Source: Acanthosoma haemorrhoidale (taxonomy: Eukaryota; Arthropoda; Insecta; Hemiptera; Acanthosomatidae). From it: a DNA stretch of 64,000 nucleotides. The notes beneath the pieces are model-generated. The model did not search any database. It was not told where the DNA came from and saw nothing but the letters and a program-made list of their open reading frames with translations. The translations under genes and the position numbers were made by a program. The stretch spans positions 77,293,104 to 77,357,103 of the forward strand of contig OV884014.1 of the NCBI GenBank assembly GCA_930367205.1, read 5' to 3'. Positions 1 to 11,700 of the stretch are shown one piece after another. Numbering within the stretch: the stretch's first letter is position 1; every line of letters begins with the position of its first letter.

Positions 1-244
1 TACGCTGTAGTAGTCCAAGACGTTAAGGCTTTTTGAAAAAAGTTAGGAAGGTGTCTAAAAGACATTTTTTTTCCTGTTTCTATTCATTATGATTTTTTTT
101 TGCTCCCTCTCATAGCCTTTTTGTCTGCTATGTGCATGATATGCTCCACTTCCCTATGGTTAATCCCTTCGTCCAGTGATATTGACTATAATCTGTCAAT
201 AAAATAGACAAATGTATTTTTTTTTGTTTTGGGTGTAGTATAAA

Positions 245-346
245 GAACTAACTGTCTAACTATGAATATGTCAGTTGTGGTTGGTTTTCGTTATAAATCG
301 AAAGCATATCTGTTTTGTTTTCTTGAAATCATTAAGCTCAGATAAT
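245..346 (+). repeat. direct duplication, copy 1
   Basis: This segment, containing the string aaagcatatctgttttgttt, recurs at 944-1046 in the same orientation with scattered substitutions. The shared part runs from a tggttggtttt motif to a ttttcaattc...gtaaac motif. It is either a segmental duplication of about 700 bp spacing or two copies of an unnamed dispersed repeat. Confidence 0.75.
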
Positions 347-943
347 GTATTTCTTCATATTTTCAATTCTTTTGTAAACTTTATATTTTTGTGGCATTTA
401 TTTAAATATTTGGGAAATACAAGGCGAGCAGGATTTCTTTCACTGCCCTAGTTGGTAGCATTAGTAGCACTTGAAAATGACGCCTTGATCTGTTGAAATC
501 AATAGTGCGTGTAATGAAATACTGATTTGTGGATATTGTTGTTGATGAATATAAACTTAACACACGGCTAGCACAAACATTAAGTTTGTTGAGATCATCA
601 TTGAAACAACAGAGCACATCATGCATTTATATCTGATCACCATTAACAAGGATACTGGTGAATCACCTCAAGATAACTGCATCCCCTTGAGTCTAAATTG
701 AACATCTTGACTGTAACATAACAATAATTGTTACAATTATTGACATTATCTCTCCATTCAGTACACAGTTCACACTCATTGTATCCTTAATCCTTACTGT
801 TTGTTGATATATTTATGTTGATTTCATTAATCTAATTAAATGTCATTATTTTATTATTAAATACTATAATGAAATCAGATATTACTTAATTATTATTGTT
901 ATGAAATCAAATATCCCTATAATATACTAGAAATATTCATTTA

Positions 944-1046
944 ATGTGGTTGGTTTTGGATATAAATCAAAAGCATATCTGTTTTGTTTTCTAGAAATCA
1001 TTAAGTTCAGATAATGTATTTCCCCAAATTTTTCAATTCGTAAACT
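944..1046 (+). repeat. direct duplication, copy 2
   Basis: Second copy of the segment at 245-346, same orientation, with a few substitutions and small indels. The sequence between the copies is not obviously duplicated. Confidence 0.75.
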
Positions 1047-1806
1047 GACTAAGTATGGGTGTTTAATCTATCTATTTAAAATTTATCATTAAATCTTTTG
1101 ACCTTTTACTTAAACTATAACATCTTGAGGGAAAATGGGCATTGGTATAAACACTAGGGCATTATGCATGTGTTACTCAGAATTTTATTCATTATTCGGC
1201 AATTTTTCTGTTCACAATTCTCTTTGTCTATCTGTCCAACCATTTACAAAACATTAACTTCAGCGTAGGTACCTGCAATGCCAAATTACTTTTCCCATTC
1301 AAAAAATCAAGAATATTCATGGTATAAATTCAGTATAGTAAATAATTAATTTTCTAATAATGAGAATCATTACAGTGTAGGTGTATAAGATGCATAAAGT
1401 TAAGATGACACTTTATAAATTTAAGTGGTTAGGCAGTATTTATTTGAGCTAGTGGCTAGCAGCTTCTATCACACTTTCATAACCTCATCTGATTCTATTT
1501 TGGGTGCAAATATTATATGTGAAAGCGAAGAACGGCAAGGGAATCTGAGTTCTTAATTTATTGCCAGATCTAACATAAAAAATCATCACAATAATGACTA
1601 GTAACTATCAATTTACTATTGACCCCTTTTTCTTAGATGAAATTTTTATACTTAGTTTATATAGTTTAATGCTATAATAAGACAATAAAATTAAATTAAA
1701 TTGAGTCGCTTGCTTTTGAACACTTCCATGCTATACTATTAATACTCATTCATGATATTAATTCATTACTGTTTAATAAAAAGCGTTAATTATAAATATT
1801 GTGTAG

Positions 1807-4800
1807 CACACTCTTGACCACTTGCGGGCCCAGCTGTGCATCTCCACTGTAGGTAGCTTCTTTCGAGTGCTCATCTTCTCTCCGATGACCAACTTCTATA
1901 ACATGTTTGAGTTCATGAACATGCTTTCTTTCTATACTGAGCATAGCAATGAAAAGTCCATGATAAAAGGGATCGGAGATCATATTCATACACTCAGGTA
2001 AGTGATGTCTTGTCCTTCTGAATGTTTTTTTTATTAACTTTTGTTTCATTACCAATATTTCCATTTAAACAATAAAATTATGTGGTAGCCTTAACATTTT
2101 ACCTCAAGAGAAAATTTATTAAATCAAAGATGAATGAGATTACTCCTTGGTGAAGTTCTACTAAGTACAATATGTCCATCAGGTACCGATTTCCATGTGA
2201 CTTATTGGCAAGGTTTGAGGAAGACCAGATATCGAGATTGTATGGAACTGGTGGTAAGTACTTGCTACTTTTTATTATTACAATATATTTTTTTATTCTC
2301 TTCTCATTTATTATTCCAAGGCAGAGCAATTAACCACATTGAGAAATGTAGCCTTAATCAGTTTTCATTAAATTTATTTAATATTATGTTTGTCTTCTTG
2401 ACATTTTGAAATGTTCATTGTTGTTATTTTAAGGTGGCTATATCTCAGAATAAAGTTGTCTATTTCATTTTACTTCTCAATTGCTTGTCTATCGCATGCT
2501 AACATAGTGGTGAGAGAACCACCCTTAAAGCAAGTTTACGAAGCTAACCACTTGATAGTGGCATTGTGCCTACAAGTTGTGAGCAGAGTTGCTTTTACTA
2601 TACTCAGAGTTAATCTCCAGTGTACATCTGAGAATTTAAATATATAAATTAGTTTATAACTATTTAATAAATAATTATTAAAATTAACAATTATAAACTA
2701 CTTTACTACCGTAAATACAGGGATGTTTAGGGATAAACAGAAACAAAAAAACTTGCACACATTGATGTCGTTTATTTTGCAACGATCTACTCAGGTTGCA
2801 TATCTTGATTATATTCCAGCCATTTAACAAATCTCTATGAAATGACTTTCTTCAGATCTCTTAAATAATAGAACTGATTGATTACACTTAAGAATTGGGG
2901 TAGTGCAATCATGAACATTTTTATCATAATCTTACTTTGCACAAGGTAACTAGTTTACAAAATTCTTCAAACTGTTATGATTTTTTTTTCCTAAATGCTT
3001 AAATATGAACATTAATCACAAAAAAAAAAAAACATGAAATATAACTCGAGCTCCTTGAACTGTAGGATGGAACGGCTTAATAAATAAGGATTACAGTGAA
3101 CATTGTATAAGGGAGGATGGTCTCATCCTTGGATTACAAGTTGGAAGACTTCCAAACTTAAGCTAGAATCTGTCATTGAAAAAAAAAATAAGGCTTCCAT
3201 TAATGATTTTTTGGCTTGAAATGGACAATTTCACAGCGATGTGATGTGAGGTTCCTGAAAGTTTTTACTCTTTAAGGTAGCTGTTGTTCCAGAGCATTGA
3301 GCTGAGTTATTATGCTCTTCCGAGCACTTCAGGCACAACAGCATGTCATTTGTGGTATTTGGGAGTACTCTCCCTCAAACAACTTTGTACACATCTTGTG
3401 GGCAAACATAGTTATTTTCATTGTATCAGACATAAATCTGCTAAAAATCTTTAATTTTCATTTTTTATTTATCGGTTTGTTCTTTATAATACTATAATTG
3501 AAGGGAATTGTTGACAATTATAGAGAATAGTAAGTGACTACTTTAAGGTAAACTGTTGGAGGCGGTAAAACGATTGATGGGTAATCTGAAGAAGCTTCGC
3601 CATCTAGAGCTGACTGACCTGCTGTTAGACACCTTCGAGGCCAAAACTCTGCTCGATGAAGTAGCCACCGAGCAGTGTTCTATCCTCCGAACTCTCAGTA
3701 TCGTCAACCTCACCAAGACGAGCTGCCCCATCATACATCCTGGAGTATTCATCAACCTCCAGGTAACTCCAAACCACTTGGCTAGTATTACTTATAGTTG
3801 GTTCTATGCTAAAGTTTAGAGAATCACAATGTTTTCAGAATAAATGTCTGGCTTTTCTAAAAAGTACAAAGATCATATTTTTTCAGGCTCTGAAATAAAT
3901 ATTTTTTTAAACCTCAATCTTCCTAGGATAGCCATTCAAATCTGATTGCTTGGCTAACTATAAACCCACAGTTTACATTCATTATAACCTTAGAAGAAAG
4001 GCAAGAAACCAAACTATTTGTAGATTGAATTTAGTGCATGAGGAAGTCCATCATCAAAAGCAACAGCAAACTGGGGATCTAAGCAATAGTATAGGGTATA
4101 TGAATTCAGAATTATCTGATATTTTTATAGACTATTAAGTTTGATGAAATTGGAGACCTACAATGTGAGCGATATCGACAGAGCAGGTGCTGGAGCTTAG
4201 TCCTCAGAACCTGTCGGAGGAGCTGGTTGGTCTCCTTGCGGAGAATGGTCTGACAACACTTCACTTGTGCCAGACAGAGCACAGCCCCCCCAGCGCAGCT
4301 CCAGTCTGCCCACGGGCCTGGCGCCTAGCGACTGCTTGTAGCTCCATCCTCAGGGTTCACCTCAGCCTGTCCTGTCAGCGGGTTGAAAGAGAGCTGGTCT
4401 GGCAGGAGAAAGCTCCTGTTGCCTCAATCCTCTATGACTGTCCATTCAGTAAGGTACCTTCATTGCCATTATTTGCATTTATAATGTTTGTGTGGAGTGT
4501 GTCATATGATGAAATAAAACAATTGTATTTTTGTCTCTCTGCAGGATTATTACTTTGGTCCGTCATCTTCAAAGGTTCGAGCTGTAACATTTATTAGATA
4601 GGTTCAAAGCAATTATAATTAAAATTTCATAGGTTTCAATTATTAAAAATCAAATGCCTAAATGAAATATTAAACATTTAAGTATTAACTTCGTGAAGTA
4701 TTAGTTTAAAATTTACATATTACACTAAATACATATGTGGTACAATATAAAATACATGAAAAAACAAATAAATACAATAATAGATAGATCAGATCGACGT

Positions 4801-6546
4801 TGATGTTCAAACCGAAATACTACTATGTTTCCTGTATAGAAAACTAATACATTGTCGTTCATACTGCAGCTGTGAACGAAACCCACTTTCAAAAATCATA
4901 AAACTTTTTAAACTAAAAAAATTAAGTTAATAATATAGGTCTAAAGAGTAGTGGTAGCTTATCTGATGGCGACTATGCTATTTTCTAGAGTGGCTCTCAA
5001 AACATATATGAAGAGACAATAACTAAAATTGTTTTATGTCATTGCATTTATAATGGGTAATTTTATTGAGGCTATACATAAATAATTTTCACAGCTCGAG
5101 ACTGGACTGCTGGATAGGACAATGGAGTGGTACAGAGACACTTTGGAGTTGTTTGGTCATGTCGGTCTTCCAAGGTTCTCCTCACCCAAGGCCTTCATAG
5201 ATAGGGCTGATCCCTTCCTCCTCTTGATGGTCAAGGAATGTCCCAGGTTGAAAACACTAGTAGGCTATTTACATAATTATTATCTATCTAGAATTCAGTG
5301 TTCTTTTAAAAATACTTCCATGGGATATAACTTTATCATAGTGTTTTATAGCTTTTTCTTCAGGGGTTTCATTTTTTTAACTAATATTTTGTCTTCCATT
5401 CCTGGAACACCTTCAGAAGCTTCTGAATGAGCTCTCTTTACACTGTGTCCTGAGAAGAATGTGAACAGCGGATGAATATGGTATACAAATTTAGTTAAGT
5501 GTACAGAATCAGGGTTTTAATGATCTTACTAATTACACTCTCTTTAAAGTTGCAAGATTTCCTAAGTTTTATTGACATTTTTTTATTAATATTTAAGCAA
5601 TTTCTCTGACAAGCTCAATTGATTAGTACTGTACAAGGAAATATGTCAACACAGCCACAGTTGTTTCATATAATCTTTTTTTTTTAAATAACCAAGTGTT
5701 GTATCACTAAATTCAAGGTTTCAATGATCTTGCTAATTACTCCTTCTTTATTGATTTCCAAGATCTATTGAATTATTTTTACTGGCCCATACATTCAAAA
5801 TCAGTTTTCTAACAGTTTATTAATTGCCAATGTATAATTAGTCACTACAACCACTAACAGCTGTTTTGTCTAAATATTTAAAAAAAAGTTGCCTGTAAAC
5901 TTATACCCTTCTCAAAATGATAGGATTTTTTTAATTACCAATAAATTAATTAATTATGACGTGTTGTAATTTTCCACTGGTAAATTTCATTTTTAGCACT
6001 ATTGGGGTATTAAATGAAACTAACATGCAAAATATCATTTTTCTATGTAAAACATAGAGTGGAGACAATTTTAATGGAATTTGCGTAATTACAGTTAAAA
6101 AACAAAACATGTTAATTAGGGCAACGGGATCAATTAATTGGTCAGTGCTTATCCTAACTATTTGCCCTGTTTAATAACAAATTTCAGATATTGAGGGAGA
6201 GACTATCGACTTGCACACTACTTCTTATTGCTGATGCTGGGCGAGGACACCTCAAGGACATCTATGTAAGGCGCAATGCCGTCATTAAAAGGTACTCGGA
6301 ACTTGTTATTAAATTGTATGGTGTATTTAAGTATTCGGTATATGAGGCTCTATGATTAAAATAATGTTTGAGCGCAGGTTTGACTGGCCGGTGAGCCCTG
6401 ATTGGAGCCCGGAGTACCAACAGTGGCTCAAAAAATATTCACAATCTTATGAAGACACTGAGGCGGCAGTAAGCAAAATTTTGGGAAAGTCGTGGAGTAT
6501 GATGTGCGACAAAGAATTTCTGAAGCTTTGGCCAGCGATGTACTGA
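1807..6546 (+). CDS. F-box-only protein, FBXO33/FBXO39-like (5' end missing)
   Basis: Likely substrate-recognition subunit of an SCF ubiquitin ligase, with C-terminal leucine-rich segments. Exons: 1807-1997, 2183-2253, 3548-3762, 4187-4453, 5095-5259, 6188-6291, 6378-6546. All junctions are GT-AG and in phase and sum to 1182 nt (393 codons plus TGA). The protein begins in HTLDHLRAQLCISTVGSFFR and continues with NMFEFMNMLSFY, then YRFPCDLLARFEEDQISRL (across the exon 1-2 junction), NLKKLRHLELTDLLLD, QNLSEELVGLLAENGLTTLH, LPRFSSPK, ILRERLSTCTLLLIA and ends KEFLKLWPAMY. These leucine-rich blocks and their order fit the insect relatives of FBXO33/FBXO39. The first exon opens at an acceptor in phase 0, so more coding sequence, including the F-box itself, must lie upstream; I could not locate it. 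The family call is from memory of these motifs, so the exact orthologue is open; an unrelated LRR protein is less likely. Confidence 0.75.
5500..5790 (+). repeat. imperfect duplication within an F-box-gene intron
   Basis: The phrase (g)ttt(c/t)aatgatctt(a/g)ctaattac occurs at about 5514-5536 and again at about 5718-5740, each followed by a similar pyrimidine-rich stretch. The intron (5260-6187) therefore contains a diverged direct repeat of about 200 bp. No protein similarity is visible. Confidence 0.5.
5930..6130 (-). repeat. dispersed AT-rich repeat, reverse-oriented copy
   Basis: Reads, on the minus strand, the same landmarks as the repeat in the rabaptin introns near 37.5 and 52.6 kb: a ttttgcatgttagtttcatt block followed by taattaatta. 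It lies in the last large intron of the F-box gene. No coding potential; class unknown. Confidence 0.5.
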
Positions 6547-6815
6547 TATTAACTTTCTCCTATCACAAAGGCAGTGAATGTAAGCCATCAACATAGCTTT
6601 TTAAGCTTCGTACAGTATATAAATATATGTTTTTAAACATATATTTTAAGCTTCTTAGTGTATAAGATTGTATTGCAAATGCTACATTAATTCATTTTTC
6701 ATCAATTTATTGTTGATTACAACAATCTTACATTCATTAACACTATTGTGTCATTAAATGTGCACATATTTACTGTAAACTTCAATGTTTTCTATTTGTT
6801 TGTAAGTGATTATTT

Positions 6816-6821
6816 AATAAA
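6816..6821 (+). terminator. candidate poly(A) signal of the F-box gene
   Basis: AATAAA lies about 270 bases after the TGA at 6544-6546 and is followed by a T-rich stretch around 6845-6860, as expected for cleavage and polyadenylation. Confidence 0.5.
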
Positions 6822-8511
6822 TTGAAAAATTTCAGTAGGAAAGATTTTTTATTTATTTGAATACATAGTAAGTATATTAATTGTGTTATTGATCCCACTA
6901 TTATGAATAATTATTAACCAAAGAAAAAATATGATGACAGAACTGGGGTTGGAACATCTGTCATTCTTTTATTTTTGGCTAATAATTCAAACTGAAGATC
7001 TCTGGTAAGGGATGTCACACTAACCACGGGGGACAATAGACACAGTGATAGGATGTCACTGCAGAGAAAGATAAAGACCGCTATAAGAAACATCACAAAT
7101 TGATGTTTTTAGAGAACTAAGTAATTAAATTAAAGAAGGTCCTGGGAAAGGAGAGAAATAATTATAGTTATTATAAAAAATATCCTTTACTAAACAATGT
7201 GACAAACTGCACAAAAAATTTATGCATAACAGATTAACAAAAAATATGAGGGGCAAAAAGAAAAAATCTTATGGCCAAATAGTCTCCACAAAATATATAT
7301 GATTTTATGGAGATTATTGGCTATAACAGTTTTTCCTTCTGCCCATCTTATACTGGAAGTCTTAACATGAACTTAATAAATATGAAAAATAATAATGAAA
7401 ACATTTCAAGACTTATTAATTCAAAATTATAAATACTATTAAAGGTAGTGCACAGAGGTGTAGAAGTAAAATGATGATATGGCATTGCTTTCTTTACAGC
7501 TTTAGGTTATACACCCAATAGATCATCATTGCCTAATAACTAAAAAAGGAATTATCATTTATAAATATTTCAAAATACTGCCATTGTGTCAAAGATATTA
7601 TATCTAATTAATAATGGGGTGAGCACTAAAGCCTAACAGGCAGGTGTACACTGACTAATAGTCTACAAACAACACTTCACAAGTTGAAACATGAAAACAA
7701 CTATAAACATTTTTTCTGTAATTTCTCAAAGGACGGTTTTATTGTTACAATGTATTACTAATAACATTAATAGACTATTAACAAACATTATAATAAGGAT
7801 AGGATCTGTAACAGATGTTTCTGTGATCCAATAAAACAATAATTCTGTGGCTCAATGTGAAGATGCACTTAAGTGAATGAGCGACTCAAACTAACAATAA
7901 ACTTTTACAAGTTGATAGCACTATCACCATAGGTCTGGCCTGAGTAGGGATACAAGCAGTCCAATTCCAACTTGCATAATATTTCTCATGGTCAGGTGTG
8001 TTAATTTTGACTCATAAGTTTAATACAGTATTTTTTGGCCTTTTGTTTAAATCTTTAGCAAGATGTAAAAATAAGTTAATTTTGTTAAAAGGGGGTGCAA
8101 TAAAACAAAAGTAGACAAGATAATTAATACAGTATAGTTGAGTGCTGATTATCCAAGGGTTCCTATCAATGGGATCAAATAAATAAAATATACATATGTA
8201 CTCAAATTCTATTACAACCTTGATTTACAAGTTTGTTAAAAATTCAAAATGCGTATGTTCATACAACTTATAGCTAAAGAATAAAAAAAAAAACATTAAA
8301 AGGATTATCTAACTATAAATTAAATATAAGGATTATCTATAAAAAATGAAAATATCATGTATTATTCAATTATATTAACAATTAGCTAATAAATAATACA
8401 TTGCTCTTAAAAATGTCACTAATGTTTTAACCCTCTAGTTCTTCTTGTTCACGGGGCACTTAACCCCAATCACCATGGATAATCGGGACTCATACTCATA
8501 TTATATGAACC

Positions 8512-8517
8512 TTTATT
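8512..8517 (-). terminator. candidate poly(A) signal of TTC21B
   Basis: Minus-strand AATAAA (plus-strand tttatt) about 195 bases downstream of the TTC21B stop codon at 8711-8713. The region is A/T-rich, so chance occurrence is possible. Confidence 0.4.
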
Positions 8518-8710
8518 TAGAGGGGTGATAGAAGAAAATAATACAAATAAATAATTGTCCTTAATTGATTACTATACAAAGTCTGCTTGAAGTGCTCACT
8601 AAAACTAAAACAGTCAACTGTTTTAAGTCATCTTTAACAATAATAATTAGTGGGAATTCATCATATTCCCAACTAACAATTTGGACGGAAAAAGAAACCA
8701 GAGGGGGATA

Positions 8711-11700
8711 TTACATGCGCAACTTCTTAAAAGCTTTCTCCAAGATCTCCTTTTTGATTTTGGGATATTGTGGATTGGAGGCTAATACTTTCTGACAGAT
8801 GCCTATACACTCCGCAAACTGCTTGTTCTTGAGTAAGTTAAAGGCCAGCTTGTAGCCGAGTGCTGGGTCTGAACCGTTGCTTAACTCCCATGCTCTCTTG
8901 TAATTCTGGCTAGCCTCACCTGGAAAACATTCCTTTAATTTTAATTAAGGCAGAACAGTCTGCATGAGGAGTTAATTAATAGTTAGTTGTTGAAACAATT
9001 GAACTCACAATACTTGGGTTTCTGAGTGTTGATATGAACATTGTTTTTTAAAATAAATATTATGTGCAATGATAGAAAGAAAAAATCCATTTTTAAGGGA
9101 TCATATTCTTTTATGTATATATGGTGGCTGCAGCTAATCACCCAAAACTTAATTTGTGAGAAGCCACAGACTTCTTGTTGGTTAAATGTTGTAACAATTG
9201 GCTTAGGACGGGTTTGTGTAGAAGCACTTGCCCGCTCTTACACCCTTTCAACTAGATATAAATTAACGGTTGGAAGAGAAAGGTATAAGATAACATAAGC
9301 TCTTTTTACTTCAGCAGTAGAATTTTCCTAATATGACATTCAACTTCTACAATTACAATGAGTAATATGCCAAAAAATAATGGATAACAATAAAAGGCAA
9401 ATGTTTTTTTGGTTTAAAAATATTTATGTATAATGAGATGTTAGATTCAAAGAGATTGTTTAGTTTAGATTAAAATGACACCAATTGTTCACTTTTATTC
9501 AATACTTTTCTATATTGGGTAGTGCTTTCGACAGCACACGTCTGTCATCCTCAGGTTATGACAATTATATGATAAAATGAACATTAAAACCATCAAAATT
9601 TAGAATTTAAAGATTGAAATGTATATAATTATTACTAACTTATTATTAAATTATAAATAAAAGGGCCAAAAGTTAAAATTATATACACAGGAAACAAAAT
9701 GTTTTATGCATGAAATTTCACCAATATTTTAAACAAAATTAAGCAACACTCGCCACTGTATAACTGTCTGGGACTAACGAACTATGTAGGAATGTCTAAA
9801 ATGGCAACAATTTAAGTGGGGGTATATCTCGCACACCACTGCACAAAGCCTGGAAATTATCAGTTTTAATAGTCACAATTTTATTGCTGGCAATTTTTCA
9901 AACTCTATTTCCAGACTCTCTATATCAGTGTTATCAAGTCTTTTCCCTATTTATGTAAAATTTTCATTTCACTCAGTCTCTGTTGCTATGATTTTTAGCG
10001 GCCAAATGCTGAAAATATGTCGAAGATTTACTTGATAGGTGGTTCCTTTTTATGAATGCCAACTTTCCTTCCCCTATGGCCCACATAATTACAGTCACAA
10101 ACATTGCACCTCAACCTGTACATTCTCTCTCAAGCAGTACAAGAGCCTCTAGGGTCTTTTAAATTACTCAGATATGTACATTAGTAAATGCTGCCTTGCA
10201 ACCACTCTTACTTAGGCGGTAACAGATTTTTCTGAGATAACACCTTAACCCTTTTAGTGCCAAGAACGCAACAGTTAGCGATCAGCAAAGCCCACTCTGT
10301 GGCACGAACCGCAACACCTATTGCTACATCCCTAGATAAAAACTTCCCCCACCATAGCCCAAAAATTCCCTTTCCCTTGAAACTAAGGAAAAGGTTCATT
10401 CTCATTCAGTTCTTTGAACTTGAAAAGTGGCTTCCAGAAAAGGAAAAATATGAACCTCTGACTTTGAGCTAATTACCGGTTTTTTTTAAATACTAATTTA
10501 CGTTCAACTAAATTGTACTAAAGAACACAACTAAATAGCACTAAAGGACACAACTGCAATTATTTATACCTGACAGTCGACCCTGAAGCCTTTTTAAATT
10601 AGCAAAAGCCTTTAATATGACCATCATAAAGACGGAAGGAGTCGACATGCAATAAAACCCTTTAAAGTAAACCTTTACCTAAAGGCTACTTGAAGATGGG
10701 ATTATTCAAACTATTTTGATTATTGCTTTCAAAAGCATAATACAAATTATTCTTTGAAAGGAAAGTATTATAAGTTTTACCTTATTGAGTTCAAATTATT
10801 TAAAAAATAAAAATGGTTTTAGCACTATTCTTTTTTGATTTGCGGCTTCGGCCACAGAGGAAAACATTACTCTCTGTGGCTGAGATCGGACCTGGACCTA
10901 CTGTGTTTAAAAATCTTTTTGAAAATGATTTTTTTATTAATTTCCTTACATTATGGAACACATTTTGAATAGAAAAATATAATTTTGTATTAATAAATTA
11001 GTTTATTAATAGAGGGTTAATATATAATACAACACCACAATAAAGCAAACCTAAGGAAATGTTTGAATGTACAAAAATCAAATTGTCTGTTAACTGATTA
11101 GTTTAGTGGGTGTTGCTTGATTTTTTGTTGCTTGATGAAATTTTACGCATAAGACATATATATATATATAAACATATATCCATAGGGAGTAAAATATACA
11201 TATATTTTATAATATAATAAATATATATATACGGGGGAGGTAATGTGAATACTTACTATACTTCTGCTCTTTCTCGGACACCAAGCCTAGGAGCTGGTAG
11301 GCCTTGGCTGACGACTGGTTGTGCATAAGCACCCGGTTGAGGAGATCTGCAGCTAGATCGCTGTTCCCGTTGGTTATGTACAGTTCGCTCAGTAGCAGCC
11401 ATAGCCTAAGTAATCAATGTGTGTTTAACAAATAACAAATGAGTGTAAAACAACAAAATATATTGAAATGCTTCTTACTATGATTAAATTGGTATCATTA
11501 TTTATTAGACTGAATTTAAGAAAGGAATTTTCGTGTTGAGATGCATTGAATTAGTAGTGTTTTAACTGAACCCAAGTCGTAAAACTCAGGTATATCTTTG
11601 AGAATCCCATGTTGCAGTGGGAAGGCTTGCTGGGCAGGTAGTAAGTGAAAACCCTGATGACTCACAGGAAAAACTCTTTTTTTTTGGAGTGGGAGAGGCT

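Larger units (their letters stand above)
1..1806. other. AT-rich sequence upstream of the first recognised F-box-protein exon
   Basis: No exon, RNA gene or transposon protein could be recognised here. The missing N-terminal exon or exons of the downstream F-box gene should lie here or left of the window, but I could not see an F-box-like reading frame with plausible splice sites. The one visible structure is a direct duplication of about 100 bp (245-346 and 944-1046). Confidence 0.5.
6547..8710. other. convergent intergenic region between F-box gene and TTC21B
   Basis: The F-box-gene stop is at 6544-6546 and the TTC21B stop (minus) at 8711-8713. Both 3' UTRs must end inside this stretch; a poly(A) signal is visible for each. 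Apart from homopolymer tracts I see no other gene or recognisable mobile element. Confidence 0.6.

Noticed and set aside
2411..2647. ORF after the second F-box-gene exon as coding
   Set aside because: The donor gtaagt at 2254 and acceptor at 3546-3547 join the flanking exons in phase; the ORF lacks family motifs.
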